The notes below the pieces were generated by a model. The model saw nothing but the letters and a program-made list of their open reading frames with translations. It was not told the DNA's origin and ran no database searches. A stretch of DNA of 64,000 bases from Okapia johnstoni (lineage: Eukaryota; Chordata; Mammalia; Artiodactyla; Giraffidae), in NCBI GenBank assembly GCA_024291935.2, contig CM044322.1, positions 67,509,405 through 67,573,404 of the forward strand. Direction: 5' to 3'. The position numbers and the translations under genes are program-made. Position 1 is the stretch's first letter. Every line of letters begins with the position of its first letter. This document shows positions 22,461-34,245 of this stretch, piece after piece.

Positions 22461-23706
22461 GTAAAGTAATGCTTAAAATTCTCCAAGCCATGCTTCAGCA
22501 ATATGTGAACCATGAACTTCCAGATGTTCAAGCTGGTTTTAGAAAAGGCAGAGGAACCAGAGATCAAATTGCCAACATCTGCTGGATCATCGAAAAAGCA
22601 AGAGTTCCAGAAAAAACATCTATTTTTGCTTTATGGACTATGCCAAAGCCTTTGACTGTGTGGATCACAATAAACTGTGGAAAGTTCTGAAAGAGATGGG
22701 AATAGCAGGCCACCTGACCTGCCTCTTGAGGAACCTGTATGCAGGTCAGGAAGCAACAGTTAGAACTGGACATGGAACAACAGACTGGTTCCAAATAGGA
22801 AAAGGAGTACATCAAGGCTGTATATTGTCACCCTGCTTATCTAACTTCTATGCAGAGTACATCATGAGAAACGCTGGGCTGGAGGAAGCACAGGCTGAAA
22901 TCAAGATTGCTGGGAGAAATATCAATAACCTCAGATATGCGGATGACACCACCATTATGGCAGAAAGTGAAGAAGAACGAAAGAGCCTCTTGATGAAAGT
23001 GAAAGAGGAGAGTGAAAAAGTTGGCTTAAAGCTCAACATTCAGAAAAATAAGATCATGGCATCTGGTCCCATCACTTCATGGCAAGTAGATGGGGAAACA
23101 GTGGCTGACTTTATTATTCTGGGCTCCAAAATCACTGCAGTTGGTGATTGCAGCCATGAAATTAAAAGACACTTACTCCTTGGAAGAAATGTTATGACCA
23201 ACCTAGATAGCATATTAAAAAGCAGAGACATTACTTTGCCAACAAAGGTCCATCTAGTCAAGGTTACGGTTTTTCCAGTACTTATGTATAGATGAGAGAG
23301 TTGGACTATAAAGAAGGGTGAGCGCTGAAGTATTGATGCTTTTGAACTGTGGTGTTGGAGAAGACTCTTGAGATTCCCTTGGACTGCAAGGAGATCCAAC
23401 TAGTCCATCCTAAAGGAGGTCAGTCCTGGGTGTTCATTGGAAAGACTGATGTTGAAGCTGAAATTCCAATACTTTGGCCACCTCATGCAAGGAGCTGACT
23501 CATTTGAAAAGACCCTGATGCTGGAAAGATTGAGGGCAGGAGGAGAAGGGGATGACAGGATGAGATGGTTGGATGGTATCACTGACTCAATGGACATGGG
23601 TTTGGGTAGATTCCGGGAGTTGGTGATGGACAGGGAGGCCTGGCATGCTGCAGTTCATGGGGTTGCAGAGTCAGACACAACTGAGTGACTGACCTGAACT
23701 GAACTG
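22461..23706 (+). mobile_element. BovB LINE, 1.25 kb, 5'-truncated, with exact target-site duplication
   Basis: Flanked by AATTTAATGA at 22451-22460 and 23707-23716. The insert begins inside RT and reaches the 3' end with its GAACTGAACTG tail. Reading pieces: VQAGFRKGRGTRDQIANICW (22520-22590), [15 protein letters not shown] (22633-22680), [19 protein letters not shown] (about 22805-22865), catalytic YADDTTIMAESEEE (about 22935) and HEIKRHLLLGRNVMTNLDS. The main open frame runs 220 codons (22633-23295) and stops just after the VFPVLMYR segment; the C-terminal part is in another frame. Confidence 0.96.
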
Positions 23707-23716
23707 AATTTAATGA

Positions 23717-24956
23717 TAAAGGCAATTAACCTAACTTCTCTGGAGATAGACAAAACCTATAGGTGCCTAGACATAAACCCTAAGTTTTTGCTTACCTGAG
23801 ACAGATGCCAAGAGGTCAAGGGCATGTTGGTTAGCATTGGAGTGAGAACGCTTGATATTTGGCTAAAGTCTGGGTGGGGGCCACATGAGAGTGACTCCCT
23901 GGGCTGCAGACATTGGGGGATTGTCTCTCTCTTGTGGGCTTTTCCTCCATGAACATCAGCAGGCATCTGAGGGGAAGCTTGGGGGGAGTCCTGGGTAAGG
24001 TTTACCTGTATGGCCACCTGGGGGATGCAAATGGTGGGCATTGCCAGAAATTTCCATGAATCCATCTCTTCCCTCTCCTCCATGGAAAGCTTTCATCTTC
24101 ATGGAAAAGGACCACACATATTTCCCCCTGAAGGCAAGGTAGAAATCTACAGCTCCTGAGGTATGAGAACAGGGAAGCTCTACTGCTGGAGAAGGAGCAG
24201 GAAGTCCTATAAGGATCAAAGTTACACCTGCAGGAGAGACAGAAAACCCTGTGACAACTTCGTCCCAAAGCCTAGGTTGACAGGGCTGCCTATAATCCAC
24301 GCCTAATCAGAACATCAGACAAGACCCGGTGTCCACTCCACCACACAATGACAAGCACAAAATAAAAATGGGTACACTGGGCAGAGCTGCCCTAGGCAGA
24401 TTTTCTTGAAGGACAGCACAATGGGGGGCCCAGAGACAAGCAGAGAAAAGACGTTCAAGGATAAAAACACGAGCAATTAGCTCACCACAAACACGAGGTG
24501 TGACTAGAGTAGTCTGACGTCTGTGCAGTGAGAGTCGCCACAGCACAGGAACAACTATGAGCTCAGAGTAAATCCTGAAGCGATGGACACAAACCCCCAT
24601 GCTGAAGGCCTTTCAGAAGGAAAGGAGGACTTGCCTTCAAGCAAAAATGGTATTTATTAAATTAATTTAAAAAACAAAAACAAAAAAAATATGTATCCCT
24701 AATATGACAATTTTTTAAAGAGAGTGAATAAGAGCAAAAAAAAGAGAGTATAGGTTAGTTCCTCCATATTATATATAAAAATATTTTATAAGGAGAAAAA
24801 TAAAGTGATAAAAATCTTACCTACAGAGATGTAAATAATACCTTACATAAAATACCCGCACTGTATCACTGTGGTATGATACAAATTTCTCTATTTAAAA
24901 ATGAAGATCCTGGGGCTTCAATGAAAATGGTATTTACCTTAGTACCAGCTGTCTTT
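23717..24956. other. Unclassified block, GC-richer in the middle
   Basis: At 23760-24600 base composition rises, and three minus-strand frames of 88-114 codons overlap. This could be a decayed LTR-type element, but I see no confident LTR ends, primer-binding site or conserved protein motif. From 24640 to 24956 the sequence is A-rich. Confidence 0.35.
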
Positions 24957-25168
24957 GGGCTTCCCAGGTGGCTCAGTCATACAGAATCAGACTGCCAGTG
25001 CAGGAGACACAGGAGACACAGGTTCAATCCCTGAGTGGGAAGATCCCCTGGAGGAGGGCATGGCAACTCACTCCAGTATTCTTGCCTGGGAAATCGCACG
25101 GACAGAGGAGCCTGGAGGGCTGCAGTCCACAGGGTTGCAAACAGTCAGACACGACTGAGCACACGCAC
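24957..25168 (+). mobile_element. Bov-tA SINE
   Basis: Starts GGGCTTCCCAGGTGGCTCAG and ends CAGACACGACTGAGCACACG. Within the head, GGAGACACA is repeated in tandem. An (AC)n run begins about 27 bp downstream. Confidence 0.94.
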
Positions 25169-25194
25169 ATCAGGTGATTTATTCGACATGTCAT

Positions 25195-25221
25195 CACACA
25201 CACACACACACACACACACAC
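25195..25221. repeat. (CA)13 microsatellite
   Basis: Perfect CA run shortly 3' of the Bov-tA at 24957-25168. Confidence 0.95.
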
Positions 25222-25666
25222 GTGTTAGCCTTTTCTCTGTTACACTTTTCACACTTATGCCATGTTTCCTGTGAAATAGATTGTTACTTTTATCTTATCA
25301 AGACCTTAGTTGCTAGAACATCTTAAAGCTTAAGGATAGTAGAATTTCTTTGACTTTTTTTCTAGAATATTTAAATAATAAGTTTGTAAGTGGAAATAGT
25401 TCTGACTTTAAATACATTTATATATATATAATATATGGTAAACAGGCTTTTTCTTTGTTCAAATATAACATTGTTTTCTAAAAAGAATTAAATATTATTA
25501 GTATTAATTTAGCCTTAAATATTATAGTAAGATTTTTCTCAATAATTTTCATGATGAGAAACTTTTTGAATTTTAGATAACACAAAACCAGTTTTTAAAA
25601 TTAAAGTAAAATCAGTTTTAAAAACACAGTGTTGTATAAGTTTAATACGGTAGAATATTCATAGGA

Positions 25667-25895
25667 ATAGCTTCCCTGGTGGCGCTAGCGGTAAAGAATC
25701 GGCCTTCCAATCCAGGAGACTCCAGAGATGCAGTTTCTATCCTTGGATCAGGAAGATCCCCTGAGTTGGGAAATGGCAACCCGTTCCAGCATTCTTGCCT
25801 GGAAAATTCCATGGACAGAGGAGCCTGGCGGGCTACAGTCCATGGGGCTTCAGAGAGTTGGACACAACTAAATGACTTAGCCCACTTGTGTGTGC

Positions 25896-25897
<2 letters not shown>
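25667..25897 (+). mobile_element. Bov-tA SINE whose tail became a microsatellite
   Basis: Begins CTTCCCTGGTGGCGC in the tRNA-Glu head and includes the full Bov-A body, ending GGACACAACTAAATGACTTAG. TTCATAGGA at 25658-25666 and TTCACAGGA at 25941-25949 form a 9-bp target-site duplication with one mismatch. The duplication encloses both the SINE and the (AC)21 run. Confidence 0.92.

Positions 25898-25939
<42 letters not shown>
25898..25939. repeat. (AC)21 microsatellite inside the SINE insertion
   Basis: A perfect AC run between the SINE body and the right target-site duplication. It sits where the SINE 3' tail should be. Confidence 0.95.
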
Positions 25940-25942
<3 letters not shown>

Positions 25943-25949
25943 CACAGGA

Positions 25950-26380
25950 CGCTGTATCGGAATAAACCCAGCTTTACTTAGTTTGCAATGGGAAATTATT
26001 TTAAATTTGGCCACAAGATGGTGATATTACAAAACAAGTTCAAAGAAATAAAATTCTATTCCAAAGTGCTTGTGTTTCTTTCCAACTCAAGTATTTAAAT
26101 GTGACAATTCTTGTCAATCAGTGTCTTCTCCTAAATTATTTTGTATTTCTTGATCTGTTCCATGTCTGCATTTTTTGGGGGGGGGTGTTTGCCCCTCATA
26201 TCTATTACCTCAGAGAATATCAATTAAGTCTATTGTTTTGAAATCCATATGCAATAATAGCAAAATAATATTTCAAAAATAGGAAATAATATACTGCTAT
26301 TTGTATTCATTATTGTTGTTGACTTGTTTCTTGTTATTTAATAGTGAAGAGATTTCCTGCTCCTGGATCAGTGTCAAGCA
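25950..26380. other. No gene or assignable repeat
   Basis: AT-rich sequence. A run of G residues (about 26178-26187) preceded by a T-run is the only notable feature. Confidence 0.5.
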
Positions 26381-26734
26381 ATGGCAAACAGAGAAAGTAC
26401 TTGGGAGAATAATAAACTCAATAAGAAGCTGAAAGGATACTTTTGTTCATTGGGTCAGGTCCCTCTCTTTCCTCACCATCTGAGTCTCCATGAGTTGAAA
26501 GGTTTGCCTAACCAGCAGAGGCACCAAACAATTAAGAAGCTTCTCCAAGATACACAGAAATTGAGAAAAATTCATAACAAAGCATTAGTCCCAGATGACT
26601 TGATATTCTTCACACTGCTTTCGATGGCCTCGTGTCCAAAAGTGTGTGGTTACTGGTTAGTATCCTTTCCTGAGGCTCAGACAGCTCAAGACCCTCATGC
26701 TGCAGCTTGTCTAGAAGCTGAGAGTAACGTCTGA
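26381..26734 (+). CDS. 117-codon open frame of unknown origin, possibly a relic
   Basis: I do not recognise this protein. It has a basic, charged N-terminal region (residues 1-65, rich in K, Q and H, with IKKLLQDTQKLRK) and then a short hydrophobic stretch (about residues 72-83, DLIFFTLLSMAS). A Cys-containing segment (CPKVCGYW) follows, and it ends by a stop after ESNV. A basic leader, a hydrophobic core, then an aromatic motif superficially resembles the start of a betaretrovirus-like env. No other proviral part, LTR or primer-binding site is seen nearby, so this is only a weak suggestion. There is no promoter or splice evidence. A truncated SINE lies 200 bp downstream. It may be chance coding capacity. 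Confidence 0.25.
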   Translation: MANRESTWENNKLNKKLKGYFCSLGQVPLFPHHLSLHELKGLPNQQRHQTIKKLLQDTQKLRKIHNKALVPDDLIFFTLLSMASCPKVCGYWLVSFPEAQTAQDPHAAACLEAESNV

Positions 26735-26937
26735 AGGTGCTCAGTACCCTCAGTGTGTCAGAGGATGGAGTGACTGGAGGGTTTGTGGGAGCCAAGAACA
26801 AACTGTACTAGAAATCGCAGACACTAATGGCCCAAAGGTAAAGAAACAAGATACTCTATGCCCTGTGGGTACATTTTAGGAACTTTGTTGCACCATCTCA
26901 GAGTTAGCACCCATGTGCACTCTCTGCATGTACATGT

Positions 26938-27070
26938 CGGGAAGATCCCCTGGAGGAGGGCCTGGCAACCCCCTCCAGTATTCTTGCCTGGGGAATCCCA
27001 TGGACAGAGGAGCCTGGCGGGCTACAGGCCATGGGGTCGCAAAGAGACAGACAGGATTGAGTGACTAACT
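26938..27070 (+). mobile_element. Bov-tA SINE, 5'-truncated
   Basis: Only the end of the head (CGGGAAGATCCCCTGGAGG) and the Bov-A body are present. It ends GAGTGACTAACTTCTAC, and the usual first 60 bases of the tRNA-derived head are missing. Confidence 0.88.
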
Positions 27071-27892
27071 TCTACTTTCAAATCATTTGTTATATGGATT
27101 TTCTAGGTGCAAGGCATTTCACTGCTATCTGGAGAAAATATGTCCTCAGAAATCTAAAATTTTTCACTATGAAATTAGGATGGGTACCCCTTTTAGATTT
27201 ATAACCACACATGTTAGTCCCATCATGGTTTATTTATTCATCATAAGATTGATTTTCTTGGTCCTATGTAACCAGGACACCTCTTTCATGGAGGATCCCA
27301 CCCTCTTCCTTCTATATAGCAAATAGCTTTTCTCTAACCCTGCATCTCATCTTTCATTGCTCTCTCCTTTTGCTTTTGTATATTGACAAAAAACCTCATA
27401 AAGGAAAAAGAAAGATGGAAGATAGATTATCTGAGTCCTCAGATCTCAAAATGACTCGAAAATGACTTTTTCTACCCTCTGAAGATGCTGACAGCTTTAT
27501 TTGGTATAGAATAAAAGTGGAAAACGATTTCCTTTAAACTTTGAAAGCATAGCTCCATTCTAGACAAAGCGTGTTAAAGAGAAATCTGTTGCTGATCTGA
27601 AATTTATTTACCTCTAGATGACCTGTTTTATTTGTACCTGTTTGTTTTTCTTTGTTTCTCTGGGAGCTTTTAGGTTGTTGTTTTTATGACTCAAGGCCCT
27701 GAATCTCAGGGCATGTCTGGGTGTACGTGGCAGCAGCCATTGGTTACGCTAATTAAGTATCTCCAGCTCTCTCTTCGGAGCCCTTGAGGCAGTTTGGACC
27801 ACACAACCAGCTATGCACAAGAAGGGTGAGTGAATGTGTTCTCAGTTTTTCTACACCTCCACAGACATGGGGACGATCTAATCTAAAGAAAG
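27071..27892. other. No assignable repeat; contains an isolated splice-donor-like site
   Basis: At 27825/27826 the sequence AAGG|GTGAGT matches a strong 5' splice-site consensus, preceded by an ATG at 27813. Nothing else supports an exon here. Confidence 0.3.
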
Positions 27893-27958
27893 AAGCCTGG
27901 CATGCTGCAGTCCATGGGGTCGCAAAGAGTCAGACACGACTGAGCAACTGAACTGAAC
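27893..27958 (+). mobile_element. BovB 3' tip (66 bp)
   Basis: Only the last bases of BovB are present: AAGCCTGGCATGCTGCAGTC through CAGACACGACTGAGCAACTG and AACTGAACT. An extremely short 5'-truncated insertion. Confidence 0.88.
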
Positions 27959-30094
27959 TAATAATAGGGAGAAAATTTGTTTTTAATTTTCAGAACAAAA
28001 TTTTGCTGAAAGAAGAAACCTCATCCCTTAAGAAAATCGAAGGAACAAACACCCTCACAATAAATGTGTCTACCAGAACTCTGTTTCCTGTGAAAAACAA
28101 GTTTAATGGCAATAGATGAATTGTCAAAACTAATGGGGAAAACATATATTCATAGCCATATATATTTTTTAATCAATGAAATACACAAATGTAAAGACTA
28201 AACATTTTTGGTATTTTCTTCCTCTGTTCCCAACCATATAAAAAGTCAGATGGAGACAGTATCAGAAAAATCCAGGGAAATGAAACTTGGTACAGGGTTA
28301 TCCTTTGTATCACATATTTATTCAAAGTATTCAGAGAGACTATTTCACTGAAGATGTAATGAAAGAAAGAAAGTAGAAAGGTCATGATATTTTTCAACAG
28401 GACTTTGAGGATATATAAAAAACTTGATCCATGAAGTTTTAATGGGTTTAATAGCTTTTACTATTTGTGACTTTGATACAAAAACTATTAGCAACAATTT
28501 CACCTTCAGAACTTTAGTTCAGTGGCTTTCTATGAGGTGTTGTCTATATGAAATTCTGCTAAAAGATGGTACAAGCCAATGGATATTTATCTGCAAGTAC
28601 AACACCCAGATTTTTTTTTTCTGCAACTGGATATGTGCCTTCAGGATCTTTGACCTCAAACATCTACACTGCATATTTCAGCATTAGATACAAACATTTA
28701 GAAGATCTGCACGTAGGGCTAGGTCTTCAGAGTTTATGATTCTCAATAAAATTACCACCCAGAATATCATTCTTTAATTTACATAAACTTAAATTTTCTT
28801 TCTGTCTTTTATAATAACCTTATTACCCCCATTATTTTTTTTTTCTACTGAGATGATTATATTCTGGAAACTTTGTTCAAGCTGGTAAGGACTCTTGTTC
28901 TGAATAAAGAAGAATTGACTCTATCACAAAATTTCTGGGCTCTCATGATTATCTGTGTTCCCTCTATGAAATTTAAAATACACCATAATTATGAGATTCA
29001 AATTTGACTCCATCCTAATTTTAATATCAAAAGAAAAACATATAAATAAAGATTTAAAGATGATTTGAATATCCAAGGTTACTGATTCCCTACTGATATT
29101 TTTTTTGTGTGTATAGTTTCGAGAATTACTTGGATGAACTTAATGAAAGTAAATTCATATAAAGAAGTATTAAATGATTACAGAAAGCATAAGAGTTACT
29201 CTGTGGGAATGCAAGAGTGAAAAATAAATGATTTGTTATGGCTTTGCATGTGAACAATTTTTTTCCTGCCAAACTTATTTCCCAATTTCATCATGTGGGT
29301 ACCAAGGCCAGTAGTTTCCAGCCCTCAAAGCCTTGGACAAAACATATCAGTTGGTAAGAAATGGGCACAGAAACAATTGCCATGGTACAAGATTGAGGAG
29401 CTGGTGCTGGATGACAAATCACCTTTGCACACAGCCAAAATTTCCCACCACTTAGCTTCATCTGCACGCCCAGCACAAAGTAGCTGCCTCTGTAAGTGGG
29501 TGTAGTAATCCATAAGATATGGCAATCACAACACAGATAAATCTACAGAAGTGATCAATATTGTGTACACAAAACAAATTACTTACCCTTGATCATCATC
29601 TGTATCCTGTAGTTTATTCTGTGATGATATTGGGAGAGTTACAAAGAAACAATTGATTTTGGACTCAGATGAAAATTGTCTTTTATCCATGATACCAAAA
29701 GACATTAAATTACTTTACTAAGTTCGTTCAAGTTTACATGAATTTAGTAATTGTTTTGGTGGCTATTTTATATCAAAAGATAAGCAAAAGGAGTGTGTTG
29801 AGGAATATTGAAAAATGTCAGGAAGTTTGATTCTCTTAATACAAAAAAATGTCTCTTTTAAGTCCAAAAAATTATGAAGCATACAGATCCTGTCATATTG
29901 GATAGTTTCTATTTAAGAAAAAGTTTACAAATATTACAGGGACAATTCTGAAATGCTAAGCTTTTGTTCTTGCAGATTCTTAATAATACATATTTAGTAG
30001 CATATTTACAAGACATGGTTTTGTTGACCAAAATGAAAAGGGAAAATGAGGCAAACTCAAAATTGCCAAAAAGATAAGTTCATGACAACGACAA
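27959..30094. other. No gene or assignable repeat
   Basis: AT-rich sequence of about 2.1 kb. Overlapping frames of 60-70 codons on both strands at 29290-29525 cover a GC-richer patch with no recognised homology. Confidence 0.5.
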
Positions 30095-30466
30095 CCTAGA
30101 GGGGTGAGATGGGGTGGGAGGGAGGACCAAGAGGGATGGAACATATGTATGTGCTGTGCTCTGCTCTGTCACTCAGTCCTGTCTGACTCTTTGTGACCCC
30201 ATGGACTATAGCCCACCAGTCTCCTCTGTCCATGGGGATTCTCCAGGCAAGAATACTGGAGTGGATAACCTATCCCTTCTCTAGGGGATCTTCCTGAACC
30301 AGGAATCAAACCGGGGTCTCCTGCATTGCAGGTGGATTCTTTACCAGCTGAGCTACAAGGGAAATTCAGAACATATGTATAACTATAGCTGATTCATGTT
30401 GATGCATGGCAGAAACCAACACAATATTATAAAGCAACTATCCTTCAATTAAAAATAAATAATTTT
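30095..30466 (+). mobile_element. Bovine-type L1 3' end, split by a SINE
   Basis: The L1 end blocks CTAGAGGGGTGAGATGGGGT and GGGAGGACCAAGAGGGATGG lie left of the SINE. GCTGATTCATGTTGATGCAT and CTATCCTTCAATTAAAAATA lie right of it. Only the 3' terminus is present. Confidence 0.88.
30151..30368 (-). mobile_element. Bov-tA SINE nested in L1, exact 12-bp target-site duplication
   Basis: Reverse-oriented full element. GAACATATGTAT occurs at 30139-30150 and 30369-30380, and that sequence is part of the L1 end, so the SINE clearly landed in pre-existing L1. Confidence 0.96.
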
Positions 30467-31078
30467 CTTAAAAGATGAGTTCATTCAGGAATAGCAGAGG
30501 AATTGCAACTTAGGACATGAAAGCAATAGCAAATAACAAGCAAGTCTGTTTAGGGCTTGAGGTTAACTGCATTTACGGACAGAAACATAAAGAAGGGAGA
30601 GTTCAGTTAGAATTTTTTAAAATGAAAACCCAGTGGAGACCAGCCTTGCTATTTCCCTACTCAGACAAAATCAGCCTCACCAGACAAACAGACTCAGTTC
30701 AGCTTATTTGTTGAGACCAACCTGACCTGGGTCATTTTTTGTTCCTCCCTCTGGAAACCATGAAGGAAATTTCCTGAGCTTGGTACAAGGCAATACCTGA
30801 CCCACTCTTTCTCATTTAAGAAATACCAATATTGCTAGTTTTTGGTAAATCACATATTTACAGCAAATCATTTCTCATTTTTCAAGTTTTTGTTTTCCTG
30901 AGGGCATATGTTTGAGATTTTTCCATTTTGCATTCTCTGGCTTCATTTTAGATTGAAATTCTTTTACAATATCATTATTTCAGCACACTCAAGGGGGAAA
31001 AATGATAGAATGACCTGAAAATGACAAAATAAAATTATTTTATTAAGTGATTTTTAACTTATAGTATCATCTAATAAG
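30467..31078. other. No gene or assignable repeat
   Basis: Unclassified intergenic sequence with a 65-codon frame (30517-30714) of no apparent meaning. Confidence 0.5.
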
Positions 31079-31305
31079 TTCTTCCCAGGTGGTGCTAGTG
31101 GTAAAGAAACCCCCCCGCCCCTTTCCCGCTGCCAATATAGGAGACTTAAGAGATGCGGGTTTGATCCCTGGATCAGGAATACCCTCTGGAGGAGGGCATG
31201 GCAACCCACTCCAGTATCCTTCCCTGGAGAAGCCCATGGACAGAGGAGCCTGGTGGGCTACAGTACACAGGGTCACAAAGAATCAGACACAACTGAGTGT
31301 CTGAG
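31079..31305 (+). mobile_element. Bov-tA SINE with a C-rich expansion in the tRNA head
   Basis: The head (TTCTTCCCAGGTGGTGCTAG) and full Bov-A body are present. At 31110-31127 the normal 'aatctgcctgc' region is replaced by C7-G-C4-TTT-C3, after which the element resumes. The G-rich complement could form a quadruplex. Confidence 0.92.
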
Positions 31306-33011
31306 CACAAGTGAAAAACGAGGATTGCCCACAGTAACCTGAAGGAGGCTGAGTACTTCAAAATAAAAGATTTTTCTCCTTGAGTTAGAGATAGTTAATC
31401 AAACACAGCTACTTAATTATTTTTAGCAACACATTTTTCAGTGAAAATGTTAGTCATTTTATAGTCATGTCATAGTGTGCTTTTTGCCAAAAACATTAAA
31501 AGTCAATTAATTTCATTAAAAAGTGATCATAAGATAGTCTCATTTCAAAATCAAATCATTTGTGGTTTAGTTGGCCCCTAAACTTCTAAAATTCAAGCAT
31601 TTTTCAAGTGATGTTTTTCTCAATATTTTTTGTCTAAGTTTGAATTCTTAGCTAAAATAATAAATATTTCCATTATATTTATACTACTTGAAATAATATA
31701 AATCAATAATTGTATTTACAAATCTCAACTTGAGTGCTTACCTTAGGCTTAGTAATAAGGGCATCCATAAGTCCAATCTTTCGTTAAATTGGGAATATCC
31801 CAAGACACACTCAAGTTTTCTTATTCTACATAAGTATTAATAACATACAAATCAGGGAATGGCAGTCTGTAAATTCAGGAACTTTTCCTTTTGAAATTGT
31901 ATTTAATTTTAAAGTGCAAAACTATTTAGTCTGTTAGTGCATGAAATTAAACATATTTGTATAGAGAGGAAAAGGAATAATATGTCTCTGAGTACAACTC
32001 TGTATTTCTTTGAAATGTGACCAAATTACAGTGCCATTTCTTAGATTTCTGCTATTACCTAGGAAGACAGACATCTATTGCAACATTTTTATTAATAGAT
32101 ATAAACAATATAATGAAATTTTATTGAATACTAAGATAGTACATAATCTTTAATTATAAGTCAAATAACATTTTTTGCAGAACCATTTGGTATAATCTCA
32201 TATTGATCCGCCACAGTTAAAGCTGACCTGTTCCTTCAAATAACATAGACTGGAGAACAATCCTATAAAATGATCAGCGCTCAAAATGAAATAATAGTTG
32301 TCTAATGCTCCACAGAGTAAGTGTTGTCTGTCTTAAAAATTTCCCAGCAGGTACTACTTAATTTGCTGAATTTTCCCAAAATTTGTCCTTCAAATTCCAG
32401 GCCTTGGAATTTGGTATCACCATTATCTCAGATTTATTCAGATGGAGAACTACTGACTTATGTATTATTCTCAGCCAGGGTCTAATCTGAAGAACTACAC
32501 AGTGATTTGGACAAAGAAAGTTACAGATAATCATTAACTGTATCAGAACCTTGGAGTAATGACAGATTGGTTAGTGTTAAGTAAAGAGGACTTGAAAATA
32601 ATACAGTAATAACAGATATAAGGAGCATGCATTATCTTAAAAGCTGAGATTGAGCATCCAGGAAGAGACCCCAGGACTGAAACCAGACTGTTGCAATCGC
32701 TATGGTTCACAGAATTGCAGAAAATTCTGTGGTACTCCTTTGCTGAACATCTCAGGACAGTCTTCACGGGGGAGCGTACCATTGGAGGCACTTGATTATA
32801 CAACCATCCCAGGGGTGCTGAAGGAAGCTCCTGGCCATTGGATGTGTTGACCAGCATATATTTTAGGAGACGTTCTGTGAACAAGCCACTCACACTGCAG
32901 GGTCATCAGGAGTCTGGTGCTGTGACAGTTGCATATGCTGCAAAGTTGGTCCCATAGAAGAAGGGAGCAGGCTTTTCTTGATAATTGTTTTCTGTTCTTA
33001 CTAGCGTTTCC
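31306..33011. other. No gene or assignable repeat
   Basis: AT-rich sequence with a GC-richer patch at 32640-32990 that gives frames on both strands. No family is recognised. Confidence 0.5.
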
Positions 33012-33226
33012 TTGGCTTCCCAGGTGGAACTGTGGTAAAGAATCCACCTGACAATGCAGGAGATTCAGGAGATGCAGATTTGGTCCCTGGATTGGGAAGA
33101 TCCCCTGGAGGAGGAAATGGAAACCAACTCCAATAGTCTTGCCTTGGAAATCCCATGGGTAGAGAAGCCTGGTGGGCTACAGTCTGTGGGGTCACAAAGA
33201 GTCACACACGACTGAGCATGCATGCA
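33012..33226 (+). mobile_element. Bov-tA SINE
   Basis: Starts TTGGCTTCCCAGGTGG and ends CACACACGACTGAGCATGC. Moderately diverged. It is the last bovid SINE before a stretch of about 4.9 kb that has none. Confidence 0.92.
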
Positions 33227-34065
33227 CATTGGTATTTCCAACTATCCAAAGCAATTGTAGGAGGCAAAAAGAAAACCCAGAGAACTCATCACCATGCTGC
33301 TCCTCAAGCCCTACTTCCCTAGTCCATCTTCCTTCTTCTCTTCAGCCTTCTTATGCTGGATTGATATGTCGTATTTGTCATCCAACCCAACTTAGGTCTG
33401 CTTGCTTGAGGCACAGCAACGCCTCTCTGGACACCAGGAAAGTACAGTATTGACTGCCAGGCACCAAGTAAGGAGAACAGTCAGCTAGTGTTCAAAAAAC
33501 CCAAACTTGTCAGTGGCTTTCAAGGAAGGGTTTTTAAAGGCAAGGCAAAGGAGAGGGTCATGTACAACTAACTCATGTACATACTTCTGGTTGGTTGGGG
33601 GTGCGGTAACAGGATGGTTTTCAGGAATCTCAAGTATCAGTTTTCTGGTTCCCACTGGTCTGGGGTCTATGTGCTGGTGGTCAGCATGTAGTCAACTTCT
33701 TCCCTTTTGGGGGTTTCAGTATTTGCAAAACAACTCCAAGGTATGGCTCAGAGTATGACTAAGAGCTCTTGAGGAACTAAGTGTCCTTGACTCTGTTTTT
33801 TGGCTAAGTTAATACTACTTTGTCTTGCTTGACTGTTTTCCTCGGACATGGGGGATGGTGTGTCTGTCCCTGGGAAGGCCTAGAGGGTCCTACTCAGTTT
33901 CATATCTAGGGTTTTCAGTTGCACTTAGAAGTAACGGGGGGAAAACTTTCTACTCCATTTCCCTGACCAAAAGTCTAGCTTTGCATTTAAAATTGGTTTT
34001 CTCTAAGCACTGTTTTTCTGGCCTTTAAATTACTCTTTTGAGACATTATCCTCTAGTTAAAAAAA
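33227..34065. other. Unclassified sequence downstream of KCNT2
   Basis: Higher GC than its flanks, with frames of 67-93 codons. Parts (33580-33900) look like an old repeat, but I cannot name it. No exon support. Confidence 0.4.
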
Positions 34066-34245
34066 ATTTTTTTTTTTCTCTTCTGGCACCTACATTGGTG
34101 TTTCTTTTTAATTTTTTTCCCTTCCTTTTTTTTTTGGCCTTCTTTTTCTCTCCTTCATCTCTTTCCCTTTCTACTTTTCCTTCCCTTCCCTTTGTTCACT
34201 TCCTCTTCTGTCTCTCTGGCTTCCTTGTCCTTCTTTCCTTAAGTA
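34066..34245. repeat. Polypyrimidine tract (about 180 bp, plus strand)
   Basis: Nearly all C and T with TTTTTTTTTT and CCTT/CTTTCC blocks; the minus strand is correspondingly purine-rich. It gives a fictitious 91-codon plus-strand frame rich in Phe, Leu and Ser. Confidence 0.9.

Noticed and set aside
22633..23295. 220-codon frame as a host gene
   Set aside because: It is the RT part of a BovB insertion with an exact target-site duplication.
23757..24600. A full endogenous retrovirus
   Set aside because: There is a GC-richer block with several frames but no paired LTRs, primer-binding site, or gag/pol motifs.
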